DNA of 64,000 nucleotides from Afipia sp. (GCA_016201045.1 JACQDM010000008.1:248001-312000), one strand, 5' to 3'. Positions 55,130-64,000 are shown, counted from the stretch's first letter. Numbers and translations: made by a program. The notes: a model not told the origin generated them from the letters alone.

Positions 55130-56029
55130 ATGACCGCTTTTACGACCCGCCTGGTCACATCCGTTGCGGCAACTTGCCTCGTGGCAGCCTTCACGCTCGG
55201 GCAACCGGCCTTCGCACAAGACAAGGCCCCCGATCCCAACACCGTGATCGCGAAGGTGAACGGTTCAGAGATCAAGCAGAGCGATTTGACCATCGCGGAG
55301 GAAGAACTCGGACCCTCGCTTGCGCAGATGGACCCAGCGACGCGGCGCGAAAACCTGATCGCATTCCTGATCGACATGAAGATCGTCGGCAAGGCCGCCG
55401 AAGATAAGAAGATCGGTGACGGCGCCGACTTCAAGGCCAAGCTCGCCTTCGCACGCAACCGCCTCCTGATGGATAGCCTACTCGGGCAAGAAGGCAAGGC
55501 AGCGCTCACCGACGACGCCATGAAGAAGGTTTACGACGACGCGATCAAGCAGACTGCGGGCGAGAAGGAAGTTCACGCACGTCACATCCTTCTCCCGACT
55601 GAGGAAGAAGCCAAAGCGGTGAAGGCCGAACTCGACAAGGGTGCGGATTTTGCCGAACTCGCCAAGAAAAAATCAAAGGACCCGGGCGCGGCCGATGGCG
55701 GCGATCTCGGCTTTTTCACCAAGGAACAGATGGTGCCGGAATTTTCCGCCGTCGCTTTTGCGCTCGAACCCGGAAAGATTTCCGATCCTGTGAAATCGCA
55801 GTTCGGCTGGCACATCATCAAGGTCGAGGAGAAGCGTGACCGCAAGCCGCCTCCGTTCGATCAGGTCAAGGCGCAAGTTTCGCAATTCGTCGTCCGCAAG
55901 GCGCAAGCAGACTACGTCACGAAGCTGCGCTCTGCCGCCAAGATCGAGCGTCTCGACATCAAGGCGGACGCGACGAAGCCTGATGCGGCCAAAGCCGACA
56001 CAAAGGCCGATCCGGCAAAAAAGAAGTGA
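55130..56029 (+). CDS. Periplasmic parvulin-type peptidylprolyl isomerase
   Basis: A 299-residue exported foldase. Signal peptide: TSVAATCLVAAFTLGQPAFAQ. The N-terminal SurA/PrsA-like helical part (about 28-140) is followed by the rotamase domain (about 140-250): VHARHILLPTEEEA, GDLGFFTKEQMVPEF, PVKSQFGWHIIKVEEKR. The C-terminal tail is Lys/Ala/Asp-rich (KADATKPDAAKADTK). The ATG at 55130 has AAAGGA six bases upstream. Divergent from secA, as expected for genes serving exported proteins. Confidence 0.93.
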   Translation: MTAFTTRLVTSVAATCLVAAFTLGQPAFAQDKAPDPNTVIAKVNGSEIKQSDLTIAEEELGPSLAQMDPATRRENLIAFLIDMKIVGKAAEDKKIGDGADFKAKLAFARNRLLMDSLLGQEGKAALTDDAMKKVYDDAIKQTAGEKEVHARHILLPTEEEAKAVKAELDKGADFAELAKKKSKDPGAADGGDLGFFTKEQMVPEFSAVAFALEPGKISDPVKSQFGWHIIKVEEKRDRKPPPFDQVKAQVSQFVVRKAQADYVTKLRSAAKIERLDIKADATKPDAAKADTKADPAKKK

Positions 56030-56056
56030 CGCCTACTCAAGTTTGATAATTCACGG

Positions 56057-56078
56057 TGGCCGGGCTTTTTCCCGGCCA
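56057..56078 (+). terminator. Stem-loop downstream of the isomerase gene
   Basis: TGGCCGGG (56057-56064), loop CTTTTT and CCCGGCCA (56071-56078) form a perfect 8-bp stem, followed by the pyrimidine-rich TCTTCGTCTT. The T-tract is weak, so termination may be partial. Confidence 0.6.
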
Positions 56079-56192
56079 TCTTCGTCTTGGGACTTTCACA
56101 TGCGACGGTATAAGAAGGCATGATGGCCGGACCTGATACGGCCTGACAACATTTCAATTCTGACCCGCTGCATTCACCTAGGCACCGTTTCC

Positions 56193-57434
56193 ATGTCCAC
56201 CGCCATCTCGCCGCTTGCCCCCACCAATGTCCCCGACATGCCGCGCATCGCGGGCGTCAGGCTTGCGACCGCTGCAGCCGGCATTCGTTACAAAAACCGC
56301 ACCGACGTGCTTCTGGCCCTGCTCGACAAGGGAACGACGGTGGCCGGTGTCTTCACAAAGTCAAAGTGCCCAAGCGCTGCCGTCGACTGGTGCCGCGACA
56401 GGCTGAAGGGTGGGGAAGCGCGTGCGCTGGTTGTCAATTCCGGCAATGCCAACGCATTCACTGGCAAGACCGGCAAGCAAGCAACGAAATTGACAGCCGA
56501 CATCGCGGCGAAGGCTATCGACAGCAAGCCCGCGAAAATCTTTCTCTGTTCGACTGGCGTGATCGGTGAGCCGCTCGATGCCACCAAATTCGACGGCGTG
56601 CTTGCGACGCTGGCACAAAGCGCTGTTCCCGACGGCTGGAACAACGCAGCACGTGCCATCATGACCACCGATACGTTCCCGAAGGTTGCGACCGCGACCG
56701 TCAAGCTGGGTAAGGCGAAGGTGCGCATCAACGGTATGGCCAAGGGTGCGGGCATGATCGCACCTGACATGGCGACGATGCTGGCCTTCATATTCACCGA
56801 CGCGCCGCTATCATCGGCGGTTCTGCAATCATTACTCAAGTCGGGCGTCGAAGACACGTTCAATGCCGTAACAATCGACGGTGACACGTCGACGTCGGAC
56901 ACGTTGTTGGCGTTTGCGACTGGAGCTGCAAAAGAAAAAGGTGCGCCGGAAATCAAGCGCGCAAGCGATCCGTTGCTCAAGGAATTCACAAAGGCATTTT
57001 ATGGCGTTCTGGCCGATCTCGCCGAACAAGTCGCGCGCGACGGCGAAGGGGCGCGTAAGCTCGTCGAAATCATCATCGAAGGTGCGGTAAGCAAGAAATC
57101 CGCGCGCAAAATCGCAATGTCGATTGCGAACTCGCCACTGGTGAAAACAGCAATCGCTGGCGAAGACGCCAATTGGGGGCGTGTCGTCATGGCCGTCGGC
57201 AAGGCGGGCGAGCCCGCAAATCGCGACAAACTTGCGATCTCGTTCAACGGCATTCGCGTCGCCACCAAGGGCGCGCGCGATCCGTCATATAACGAGGCCG
57301 AGGTCTCGTCGCTGATGAAGCAGCCGAAAATTCAGATCAAGGTCGCGCTTGGACTCGGCAAGGGCAGCGACCGCGTACTGACCTGTGATCTCACAAAAGA
57401 ATATGTCGTGATCAACGGCGACTATCGCTCGTGA
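56193..57434 (+). CDS. argJ: Bifunctional ornithine acetyltransferase / N-acetylglutamate synthase
   Basis: A 413-residue enzyme of the cyclic arginine pathway; it transfers acetyl from N-acetylornithine to glutamate, and bifunctional forms also use acetyl-CoA. The self-cleavage site is visible in [20 protein letters not shown] with Thr195 as the expected new N-terminal nucleophile. [13 protein letters not shown] and the closing [16 protein letters not shown] are also typical. Whether this copy is mono- or bifunctional cannot be told from the sequence. Its stop overlaps the mutT start by four bases. Confidence 0.96.
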   Translation: MSTAISPLAPTNVPDMPRIAGVRLATAAAGIRYKNRTDVLLALLDKGTTVAGVFTKSKCPSAAVDWCRDRLKGGEARALVVNSGNANAFTGKTGKQATKLTADIAAKAIDSKPAKIFLCSTGVIGEPLDATKFDGVLATLAQSAVPDGWNNAARAIMTTDTFPKVATATVKLGKAKVRINGMAKGAGMIAPDMATMLAFIFTDAPLSSAVLQSLLKSGVEDTFNAVTIDGDTSTSDTLLAFATGAAKEKGAPEIKRASDPLLKEFTKAFYGVLADLAEQVARDGEGARKLVEIIIEGAVSKKSARKIAMSIANSPLVKTAIAGEDANWGRVVMAVGKAGEPANRDKLAISFNGIRVATKGARDPSYNEAEVSSLMKQPKIQIKVALGLGKGSDRVLTCDLTKEYVVINGDYRS

Positions 57435-57832
57435 AGACGGTCCTCGTCGTCGCATGCGCGTTAATCGATGCGGATGACCGCGTGCTGATCGCGCAGCGCC
57501 CAGAAGGCAAGACGCTTGCGGGCTTGTGGGAATTTCCCGGCGGCAAGGTCGATGTGGGCGAGCGGCCGGAGACGGCACTAATCCGCGAACTGAAGGAAGA
57601 GCTCGGCATCACTGTGGAAGAGCCATGTCTTGCGCCGCTGACATTCGCCAGCCACGCCTACGAGGATTTTCATCTGCTGATGCCGCTTTATATCTGCCGC
57701 AAATGGGAAGGCATTGTCACCGCGCACGAAGGCCAGCAACTCGCATGGGTTCGAGCAAATAAATTGCGCGACTATCCGATGCCGCCCGCGGACATCCCGC
57801 TGATCTCGCATCTGACTGATCTGTTGCTCTAG
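57431..57832 (+). CDS. mutT: 8-oxo-dGTP diphosphatase, Nudix hydrolase
   Basis: A 133-residue Nudix hydrolase that removes oxidised nucleotides from the pool. The Nudix box [24 protein letters not shown] (residues 37-60, with the REL..EE core) is complete. GTG start within GTGA, overlapping argJ, so it is translated by coupling. Its stop codon TAG is shared through a CTAG palindrome with the convergent methyltransferase gene. Confidence 0.94.
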   Translation: MKTVLVVACALIDADDRVLIAQRPEGKTLAGLWEFPGGKVDVGERPETALIRELKEELGITVEEPCLAPLTFASHAYEDFHLLMPLYICRKWEGIVTAHEGQQLAWVRANKLRDYPMPPADIPLISHLTDLLL

Positions 57833-58677
57833 CTTTTCTTCACGCCTTTGACGGCATCGGCTAGGCTCGCCTTCGCCGAACCCGGCTTGAGCGGCTTCTG
57901 CTGGCTTTCATGCGGCGACCAGCCGGACATCCAGACAACGTCGAACGTTGCGCGGATGCGCCCATCGGGATCGGCAAAGCGCTGAGCATAGATTTCCACC
58001 ATTCGCATCAGCGTCGCGCGCCGTAACGGCTTGCGGCTGCGTTCGGCCAGAACGTTGGTCGCTCCCATTTTTCTGAGATCACGCATAAGCGCGAAGGCAT
58101 TGTCGTAGCGCACGATGATGCGATCGACATCGGCGACCGGCAGCGCGAAGCCCGCGCGCTGGAGCAACGCACCCGCATCGCGCAAGTCGATCATCGGAGC
58201 CACGCGCGGCGACAGGCCGCCTTCGATTTCGGACTCGGCCGCCGCGAAGGACTGCCGCAACTCGGTGAGCGTCTCGCCTCCGATCATCGCTGCGAGAAAC
58301 AGTCCGTCCGGTTTCAGCGCGCGTTTGACCTGAGAAAGAACGCCGGGAAGATCGTTGACGAATTGCAGCGCAAGCGAAGAGACAACGAGTTCGAGCGACG
58401 CGGGTTCGAGCGGCAGCGTTTCGTCATCAGATTTCGGCAGATAATGATATGTCCGCACGCCGTCAAATTTTTCGGGCGATGGCTTTCGTAGCGCAGCGCC
58501 GGGGCTACCAATATCCGCGACTCCGACGAATTTTCTTGTTACGGCATTGAGGCGATCCGCCAAGTCTTCTGCAACTCGGTCGGAAAGAAACAATTCAACG
58601 CCGAGTTTTACGGCGCGGTCCTGCCGCCTGCTCAGCAAAGCAAGATCGAACAGACGCGTAGGTGCGGAAGTGGCCAT
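57829..58677 (-). CDS. SAM-dependent methyltransferase, BioC/NDUFAF5-like
   Basis: A 282-residue class I methyltransferase. The N-terminus (TRLFDLALLSRRQDRA) and the VVSSLALQFVNDLPGVLSQVKRALKPDG stretch (in parts) resemble the BioC/NDUFAF5 group, which in mitochondria acts on a complex I subunit and in bacteria on malonyl-ACP. The GxGxG motif is poor (VADIGSPGAAL), so the SAM site is degenerate compared with canonical enzymes. The ATG at 58677 is chosen over the more distant opening at 58743. It is divergent from comF. Confidence 0.85.
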   Translation of the reverse strand: MATSAPTRLFDLALLSRRQDRAVKLGVELFLSDRVAEDLADRLNAVTRKFVGVADIGSPGAALRKPSPEKFDGVRTYHYLPKSDDETLPLEPASLELVVSSLALQFVNDLPGVLSQVKRALKPDGLFLAAMIGGETLTELRQSFAAAESEIEGGLSPRVAPMIDLRDAGALLQRAGFALPVADVDRIIVRYDNAFALMRDLRKMGATNVLAERSRKPLRRATLMRMVEIYAQRFADPDGRIRATFDVVWMSGWSPHESQQKPLKPGSAKASLADAVKGVKKS

Positions 58678-58765
58678 GCGCGTTGGTACTCTTTTGGACC
58701 GTAATCTGGCAATCGGCGGCTTGAGCGCGACAAGCGACCGCACTAGCCTGTTTGCGGAGGAAGCA

Positions 58766-59590
58766 ATGTCCGGACTGGACGAAGCGCCATCGCAATCGGC
58801 TCGCGGCTGGTTTCAAGCACCGCTGAGCCGCACCATCGACGCTGTCCGCTCCGCCTCCGCTTTGATCCCGCGCCTCGCACTCGATATCGCCCTGCCGACT
58901 TTATGTGTATCCTGCCGCGAACCTGTGTCGGGCGACGGCGTCTGCGCACAATGCTGGTCAAAGCTCTCGTTCATCGCGCGACCTTACTGCGAACGCCTGG
59001 GCATTCCCTTCGTTTACGATCCCGGCCCCGGTCTGCTGTCGATGGAGGCCATCGCCTCGCCGCCCACCTACACTCGCGCGCGCGCCGCCGTGCGATACGA
59101 CGATGTCGCGCGCGCAATGGTTCACGCGCTAAAATATCAGGATCGCACGGATCTCGCGCCCACGATGGGGCGCTGGATGAAACGCGCGGGACATGAAGTC
59201 CTCGAACACGCCGATGCGCTTGTGCCGGTTCCGCTGCACTGGAAACGAAGCTGGAGCCGCCGCTACAATCAATCTGGCGCTCTTGCGAAGATCATCGGCC
59301 GCGCCGCGAATGTTCCGGTGTTGCCTGACACGCTGCAGCGAACCCGCGCCACCGAGCAGCAGATCGGATTGTCCAAAATCGAGCGCGCACGCAACGTACA
59401 GGGCGCGTTCAAAGTGCCGCCAGAGAAAAAATCGCTTATTCAGGGCCGTAAGATCGTTCTCATCGACGACGTGTTGACTTCCGGCGCGACGGCAGATGCC
59501 TGTGCCCGCGCCTTGTTGCGTGCAAAGGCCGTGTCGGTGGATGTGCTGGTATTCGCGCGAGTTGTGGACAGCTTCAGGCCGCCCATATAA
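58766..59590 (+). CDS. comF: ComF family protein (double zinc ribbon, phosphoribosyltransferase-like)
   Basis: A 274-residue protein. An N-terminal four-cysteine zinc ribbon (CVSCREPV ... GVCAQCW) precedes a phosphoribosyltransferase fold with the PRPP motif IVLIDDVLTSGATADAC. ComF is needed for DNA uptake in naturally competent bacteria; in most alphaproteobacteria it is conserved without proven competence. The ATG at 58766 has GGAGG six bases upstream, so the long upstream frame is not used. Its stop TAA overlaps the grxC promoter -10 box. Confidence 0.93.
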   Translation: MSGLDEAPSQSARGWFQAPLSRTIDAVRSASALIPRLALDIALPTLCVSCREPVSGDGVCAQCWSKLSFIARPYCERLGIPFVYDPGPGLLSMEAIASPPTYTRARAAVRYDDVARAMVHALKYQDRTDLAPTMGRWMKRAGHEVLEHADALVPVPLHWKRSWSRRYNQSGALAKIIGRAANVPVLPDTLQRTRATEQQIGLSKIERARNVQGAFKVPPEKKSLIQGRKIVLIDDVLTSGATADACARALLRAKAVSVDVLVFARVVDSFRPPI

Positions 59591-59591
59591 T
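59562..59591 (+). promoter_or_regulatory. Promoter of grxC inside the end of comF
   Basis: TTGTGG (59562-59567), an 18-bp spacer and a perfect TATAAT (59586-59591). The -10 box overlaps the comF stop codon. It would transcribe the grxC-nitrilase-DUF1178 unit. Confidence 0.6.
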
Positions 59592-59621
59592 TTGGGTGCT
59601 TCCATTCAATAAAGGCATGTC

Positions 59622-59897
59622 ATGTCCGCAACCATCGAGATTTTCACCCGGCCAGGCTGCGGCTATTGCGGTGCTGCCAAATCGTTGCTGACGCGCAAGA
59701 ATGCCGCCTTTGCCGAATTTGATGTGGCGACCGATCCAAGCTATCGCGAGCAAATGCTGGCGCGCTCGAACGGCGGCACCACCTATCCACAAATTTTCAT
59801 CGACAAGGTTCACGTCGGCGGCTGCGACGAACTCTACGCGCTCGACCGCGAGGGCAAGCTTGACGGCATGCTTGTAGGCCAGAAGGTGTCATCATGA
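59622..59897 (+). CDS. grxC: Glutaredoxin 3
   Basis: A 91-residue thiol oxidoreductase. The active site is CGYC (Cys13 and Cys16, in RPGCGYCGAAK), a variant of the usual CPYC; the glutathione-binding segments TYPQIFIDKVHVGG and CDELYALD are intact. AAAGG lies seven bases before the ATG. Its stop overlaps the nitrilase start by four bases. Confidence 0.94.
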   Translation: MSATIEIFTRPGCGYCGAAKSLLTRKNAAFAEFDVATDPSYREQMLARSNGGTTYPQIFIDKVHVGGCDELYALDREGKLDGMLVGQKVSS

Positions 59898-60778
59898 CCA
59901 ACAATGTTGGAATTCCGTTCACCGTCGGCCTCGTTACGATGCGCAGTGGCCTGCTGCCGGAGACCAGCCTCAAGCAGGGCATCGAACTGATCCGGGAAGC
60001 AAAGAGCAAAGGTGCGGACTACGTGCTGACACCCGAAGTCAGCAACATCATGCAGGAGAACCGCAAAACGCTGTTCGACCTGCTCGCGACCGAAGACGAC
60101 GACAAATCACTCAAAGCCTATCGCGCGCTAGCGAAGGAATTAAACATCCATCTTCATATCGGTTCGCTCGCATTACGCGCCACGTCGGAGCGCGCGGTGA
60201 ACCGTTCGTTCCTGATCGCGCCGGACGGAAGTATCCTCGCGTCCTACGACAAAATCCACATGTTCGACATCGATCTCGGCGGCGGCGAGAGCTATCGCGA
60301 GTCGGCGAACTATCAGCCGGGCGAAACCGCCGTGATCTCGGACCTGCCATGGGGCCGAATCGGGCTAACAATCTGCTACGATGTTCGCTTTCCGGCGCTG
60401 TATCGCGCGCTGGCTGAGGCCGGTGCATCGTTCATCACCGTACCGGCCGCATTCACCAAGAAAACCGGCGAGGCGCATTGGCACACGCTTCTGAGGGCGC
60501 GCGCCATCGAGAACGGCTGCTTTATCTTTGCGGCTGCGCAAGGCGGCAAGCATGAGAACAAGCGCGAGACGTTCGGTCATTCGCTGGTCATCGATCCGTG
60601 GGGCGAGATTCTTGCCGAAAGCGGTATCGAGCCAAGCGTCGTACTCGCAAAAGTCGACCCGGCGCGCGTTGTTGAAATACGCAAGGGCATCCCATCATTG
60701 CAGCATGGACGGCGTTTTGGTCTCGCCGATCCGAAGGCGGGCCCCGAGCATCTGCATCTCGTTCGAGGATCGGCATGA
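59894..60778 (+). CDS. Carbon-nitrogen hydrolase (nitrilase superfamily, Nit1/Nit2-like)
   Basis: A 294-residue amidase-type enzyme with the Glu48-Lys120-Cys161 triad (TPEVSN, SYDKIHMFD, ICYDVRFP). The closest family is the Nit1/Nit2 group, which hydrolyses deaminated glutathione or omega-amides, a fitting partner for the upstream glutaredoxin. No signal peptide, so cytoplasmic. It is coupled by four-base overlaps to grxC and to the DUF1178 gene. Confidence 0.92.
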   Translation: MTNNVGIPFTVGLVTMRSGLLPETSLKQGIELIREAKSKGADYVLTPEVSNIMQENRKTLFDLLATEDDDKSLKAYRALAKELNIHLHIGSLALRATSERAVNRSFLIAPDGSILASYDKIHMFDIDLGGGESYRESANYQPGETAVISDLPWGRIGLTICYDVRFPALYRALAEAGASFITVPAAFTKKTGEAHWHTLLRARAIENGCFIFAAAQGGKHENKRETFGHSLVIDPWGEILAESGIEPSVVLAKVDPARVVEIRKGIPSLQHGRRFGLADPKAGPEHLHLVRGSA

Positions 60779-61242
60779 TCCGCTATACGCTGCACTGCGA
60801 GCGCGGCCACGAATTCGAGAGCTGGTTTCAATCCTCCTCCGCCTACGATGCGCAAGCCAAGCGCGGTCTTGTGACGTGCGCGCATTGCGACTCTACCAAG
60901 GTCGAAAAGGCAATTATGGCGCCGCGCGTCGCGAGCAAACGCAAATCTAAGGCTGCCGATGTACCGGCTGCGGCACCTGCGCCCGAACTCGCGCCTAGTC
61001 AATTCGTGATGTCGCCACAGGAGCGCGAACTCGTAACCAAGCTGCGCGAATTGCGCGATCACGTCGTCAAGAACGCAGATAATGTCGGCAAGAAATTTCC
61101 CGAAGAAGCGCGCAAGATGCACTACGGAGAATCCGAGAACCGCGCGATTTATGGCGAGGCAACGTCGGAAGAAGCGAAGGCTCTGATCGAGGAAGGCGTC
61201 GAGGTTGCGCCGCTTCCGATATTGCCGGGCGACCGTAATTAA
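60775..61242 (+). CDS. DUF1178 family protein
   Basis: A 155-residue protein. It opens with MIRYTLHCERGHEFESWFQSS (in parts), whose Cys/His pattern, with CAHCDSTKVEKAI, suggests a small zinc ribbon; the C-terminal half is EENPEEARKMHYGES-like helical sequence (FPEEARKMHYGES). Function is unknown, but the gene is regularly found after grxC and nitrilase in this group. Its ATG overlaps the nitrilase stop. Confidence 0.9.
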   Translation: MIRYTLHCERGHEFESWFQSSSAYDAQAKRGLVTCAHCDSTKVEKAIMAPRVASKRKSKAADVPAAAPAPELAPSQFVMSPQERELVTKLRELRDHVVKNADNVGKKFPEEARKMHYGESENRAIYGEATSEEAKALIEEGVEVAPLPILPGDRN

Positions 61243-61244
61243 TT

Positions 61245-62144
61245 TTATCCCGCGACCAGCATCGCGACGCCGATCAGAATCAAAATGATCCCGCCGAGTT
61301 CACGCAGCGACACCGGCTGCTTCATCGAATAATACGCCACGCCCTGCGCGAACAGCACCTCAACCAGCGCGAGCGTGCGGACATTCGCCGCCGCCGTCAG
61401 CGCAAACGCCAGAAACCAGAACAATGACGCGAACGCGCCCATGAACCCCGCTAACATCGACGGCTTCCACTCGCGGAAAATCGCTGTCATCGTTCCGGGC
61501 TTGCGCACGATGAGCCACGCCGAGAGCACGATGCTTTGCATCAGCAATGTTGCGACCAGCGTGAAGCTCGCCGCTGTAACGAAGCTCACGCCCGGAACAT
61601 TCAGAATTGCACCGCGATAGCCAACCGCCGACAACGCAAAACCCGCCGCCGCCAGCAATCCCAGCAGCGTCGGCCGCAAATTTCCGAATCCCTTTGCACC
61701 GATCGGACGCAACGCCGTAATCACGACGCCGACAGTTGCGATAACGATGGCGACGACCTTGAGCAGCGTGAGCCGGTCGCCGAGAAAAACAAAGCCGAAA
61801 ATCGCCGCCTGAATTGCTTCGGTCTTGAGATACGCCGTGGTGACGACGAATGAGCGTTCATTCATCGCCGCGAGCATCAACGCGGTCGCCACGATCTGCG
61901 ACATGCCGCCAACGACCAGCCAGGGCCAGAAGCCGGTTTCCGGCCACGATAATCTGTCGCCGGTCGCAATCAGGATGCTGCCGAGAAAAATAAGCGAGAA
62001 CGGAAATCCGAACAGGAAGCGGATATGCGTTGCGCCGAGCGTACCAAGAGTTGCGGTCAGTCCGCGCTGCATCGCATTGCGCACGACCTGCCCCGCCGCC
62101 CCCATCACGGTGAATGGAATCCAGAGCCAGATGAAAGGTGTCAT
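61245..62144 (-). CDS. DMT family (EamA) transporter
   Basis: A 299-residue inner-membrane protein with about ten hydrophobic segments and two EamA halves (about 1-140 and 150-297). The segments VTTAYLKTEAIQAAIFGFVFLGDRL and VRTLALVEVLFAQGVAYYSMKQPVS are typical. Substrate cannot be assigned. It ends two bases from the DUF1178 stop. Confidence 0.9.
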   Translation of the reverse strand: MTPFIWLWIPFTVMGAAGQVVRNAMQRGLTATLGTLGATHIRFLFGFPFSLIFLGSILIATGDRLSWPETGFWPWLVVGGMSQIVATALMLAAMNERSFVVTTAYLKTEAIQAAIFGFVFLGDRLTLLKVVAIVIATVGVVITALRPIGAKGFGNLRPTLLGLLAAAGFALSAVGYRGAILNVPGVSFVTAASFTLVATLLMQSIVLSAWLIVRKPGTMTAIFREWKPSMLAGFMGAFASLFWFLAFALTAAANVRTLALVEVLFAQGVAYYSMKQPVSLRELGGIILILIGVAMLVAG

Positions 62145-62229
62145 AAACGTCGGGAGGAAGGAGAGCGATAGAGCCAGAAATCACTAGCGCGGCATAGGCG
62201 TCAACCAGCGCACATACATGCCAGCGATG

Positions 62230-62970
62230 CTAGATCGCCGCTTCAGCGATGACCATGTAATTTACATCCATATCGGACGATAGAAGCCATTTGTCGGCGA
62301 GCGGATTGTAAATCACACCGGACTGCTCGGTGATTTCAAGTTTGTTGCGTGAGAAATATTGCTCAAGCTCTTTCGGCGTGACGAACTTGTCCCATTCATG
62401 CGTGCCCCGCGGCAACCAACGCAGCACATATTCTGCCCCAACGATGGCCAGCGCGAAGCCCTTCCACGTGCGATTGATCGTCGAGACCAGCATCAGGCCG
62501 TCGGGCTTCATCAAACCCGCGCAGCGATCCAGAAACGCGCCGACGCTCACGACATGCTCGACGACTTCCATCGCCAGCACGATGTCGAATTTATCGTCGC
62601 TCATCTCTTCGATGGTCGTGCAGCGATAGTCGATTGTAAGTCCCGATTTCGACGCGTGCAGCTTCGCTACTTCGATATTGGTCGCAGAGGGATCGACGCC
62701 AACAATCTGCGCGCCGAGTCGCGTCAGGGGCTCGCACAGAAGTCCCGCGCCACAGCCGATGTCGAGCATGCGTAACCCGGACAGGCAATCAAGTTTCTTC
62801 GGATCACGGTCGAACTTGCGACAAGCCGCGTCGCGAATATAGGAAAGCCGCAGCGGATTGATCGCGTGCAGCGGCTTCATCTTGCCGTTGGGGTCCCACC
62901 ATGTCTCCGACAGTTTGGAGAACTTGGCGACCTCGGCGGGATCGACTGTGGATGCGTTGGCTGTGTTCAT
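62230..62970 (-). CDS. ubiG: Ubiquinone biosynthesis O-methyltransferase
   Basis: A 246-residue methyltransferase for both O-methylation steps of ubiquinone synthesis. SAM motif I is LDIGCGAGLLCEPL, and ALEVVEHV-like MEVVEHVVSVGAFLD, VSTINRTWKGFALAIVGAEY and PRGTHEWDKFV match UbiG closely. It lies one base from the PH-domain gene stop and is divergent from lysC through that gene. Confidence 0.96.
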   Translation of the reverse strand: MNTANASTVDPAEVAKFSKLSETWWDPNGKMKPLHAINPLRLSYIRDAACRKFDRDPKKLDCLSGLRMLDIGCGAGLLCEPLTRLGAQIVGVDPSATNIEVAKLHASKSGLTIDYRCTTIEEMSDDKFDIVLAMEVVEHVVSVGAFLDRCAGLMKPDGLMLVSTINRTWKGFALAIVGAEYVLRWLPRGTHEWDKFVTPKELEQYFSRNKLEITEQSGVIYNPLADKWLLSSDMDVNYMVIAEAAI

Positions 62971-62971
62971 T

Positions 62972-63421
62972 TTACTGCGTGGTGATGTGATTGCGGAATT
63001 CGATCGGAGAGCCGATGAATTTGATGATTTCCTTGCCCTCGCCGACGCCGCGTATCGTCACGTCGCCCCAGCCGAAAATCCGTCCCGGAATGCTTTGGTC
63101 GACATCGACGCTTTCGACTTTATCCAGACTCATCTCGAAGGTGCGGCGCTTGATGAAGCCTTCCTTGTGGACCACGCGCATGTTGGTGACATCGGTTTCG
63201 GTGGTCCAGCGCTGAAACCACGCGCGCAACACCAGCACCAATCCGATCACCGCGAACACTGCACTGCCAATTAGCAAGGGCGGCATCAATCCCACCGCGA
63301 CGAAACAGCCAGCCGCCGCAAGCCAGCATAGAATGGCGGGCAGGTAGATAATGCCGTGCAAGGTCGTCGAATACAGCACCTTTTCGCCGGGCTGCAGGAT
63401 TTGATCGATATAACGCGCCAT
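62972..63421 (-). CDS. PH-domain (bPH2) membrane protein
   Basis: A 149-residue protein with two adjacent hydrophobic helices (IIYLPAILCWLAAAGCFVAVG and LIGSAVFAVIGLVLVLRAWF) followed by a bacterial PH domain (TTETDVTNMRVVHKEGFIKRRTFEMSLDKVESVDV in parts). Function unknown. First gene upstream of ubiG, so the two may form one unit. Confidence 0.88.
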   Translation of the reverse strand: MARYIDQILQPGEKVLYSTTLHGIIYLPAILCWLAAAGCFVAVGLMPPLLIGSAVFAVIGLVLVLRAWFQRWTTETDVTNMRVVHKEGFIKRRTFEMSLDKVESVDVDQSIPGRIFGWGDVTIRGVGEGKEIIKFIGSPIEFRNHITTQ

Positions 63422-63560
63422 TTTGGCCCTCGATGATCGGCGGAAGCGTGTTGCCTGCCCCCGACTGCGTGGGTATGTATAGCCGCCTTTTCAGGGCTGC
63501 GCTGCATTTTGCGTAACCCCGAGATCAGAACAATTTGACGAACGGGACAGCGCCGACGCT

Positions 63561-64000
63561 ATGGGCCGCCTTGTGATGAAATTCGGCGGCACGTCCGTCG
63601 CGAACATCGAACGCATCAAAAACGTTGCGCTTCACGTTAAGCGCGAGGTTGATGCCGGCCATGACGTCGCCGTTGTTGTCTCCGCTATGTCGGGCAAGAC
63701 CAACGAACTTGTTGCTTGGGCGACCGAGACGTCACCTCTTCACGATGCGCGCGAGTACGACGCCATCGTTGCCTCGGGCGAGCAGGTCACCTCTGGACTT
63801 CTTGCGATTGCCTTACAGACGCTCGGAATCCAAGCGCGCTCGTGGCAAGGCTGGCAGATCCCGATCCACACCAGCGAAGCGCATGCCTCCGCGCGCATCA
63901 CCGGCGTTGACGGCGAAGAGATCATCAAGCGCTTCAAGGAACGCAAGGAAGTTGCAGTCATTGCCGGGTTCCAAGGCATTCACAAGACAACGGGGCGTAT
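63561..64000 (+). CDS. lysC: Aspartate kinase, 5' part
   Basis: The first 146 codons of an aspartokinase, which starts the lysine/threonine/methionine branch. The ATG at 63561 precedes RLVMKFGGTSVANIERI, the phosphate-binding signature; VVVSAMSGKTNELV, DAIVASGEQVTSGLL and VAVIAGFQGIH follow. The 3' part, with the regulatory ACT domains, is outside the window. It is divergent from the ubiG/PH pair. Confidence 0.95.
   Translation, partial: MGRLVMKFGGTSVANIERIKNVALHVKREVDAGHDVAVVVSAMSGKTNELVAWATETSPLHDAREYDAIVASGEQVTSGLLAIALQTLGIQARSWQGWQIPIHTSEAHASARITGVDGEEIIKRFKERKEVAVIAGFQGIHKTTGR

Overview
The window reads as chromosomal DNA of an alphaproteobacterium of the order Hyphomicrobiales, most likely Nitrobacteraceae/Bradyrhizobiaceae (the Bradyrhizobium, Rhodopseudomonas, Nitrobacter and Afipia group). 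I base this on protein character and gene order: a TAXI-type TRAP transporter with a fused permease, an Omp25/31-like barrel joined to an OprB porin, bolA / J-domain / cobS / cobT / rpmB / helicase / S4 / fdxA / carD in one block, and lysC / ubiG / DUF1178 / nitrilase / grxC / comF / mutT / argJ / ppiC / secA in another. Genus cannot be settled from the sequence alone. No phage, insertion sequence, plasmid or CRISPR signature is visible; genes are densely packed, with many 4-bp ATGA/GTGA overlaps.

Layout. 1-9.2 kb: 5' part of a PAS-domain signalling protein, a murein endopeptidase (mepA), a molybdate ABC importer (modABC, with a short ModC), a CPA1-type K+/H+ antiporter, a MscS-type channel, map and radC. 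9.2-14.4 kb: a double-domain Inh-type protease inhibitor, then an operon of unknown substrate (ABC substrate-binding protein, ATPase, permease, 2-hydroxyacid dehydrogenase) divergent from a creatininase-family amidohydrolase. 14.4-19.4 kb: a fusion porin behind a promoter carrying two Fur-type operator-like repeats, a membrane-anchored glutamate-synthase-like FMN protein, and a patatin-like lipase. 19.4-25 kb: TAXI/TRAP transporter, tRNA-Arg(CCT), and small membrane or exported proteins.

24.9-31.3 kb: an acyl-CoA cluster (SDR divergent from two acyl-CoA dehydrogenases and an enoyl-CoA hydratase), then a thermonuclease-like protein and an M48 lipoprotein protease. 31.3-45.9 kb: carD, fdxA, S4 protein, SUV3-like helicase, DUF3108 protein, rpmB, a phytase-like esterase, cobT-GNAT-cobS, dedA, J-domain protein, bolA and a CorC-type transporter. 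45.9-64 kb: aroB-aroK, xerD, accA, an L,D-transpeptidase lipoprotein, secA, ppiC, argJ-mutT, a SAM methyltransferase, comF, grxC-nitrilase-DUF1178, an EamA transporter, ubiG, a PH-domain protein and the 5' part of lysC.

Most of the window is conserved housekeeping DNA. The points most worth following are the tandem operator repeats in front of the fusion porin (possibly a metal-regulated, MnoP-like manganese channel), the orphan ABC/creatininase/hydroxyacid dehydrogenase module, the paired acyl-CoA dehydrogenases of which one is divergent, the acetyltransferase lodged between cobS and cobT, perfect inverted repeats abutting radC and mscS, and two convergent gene pairs whose stop codons share one CTAG. 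No clearly new defence or other multi-gene system was found.
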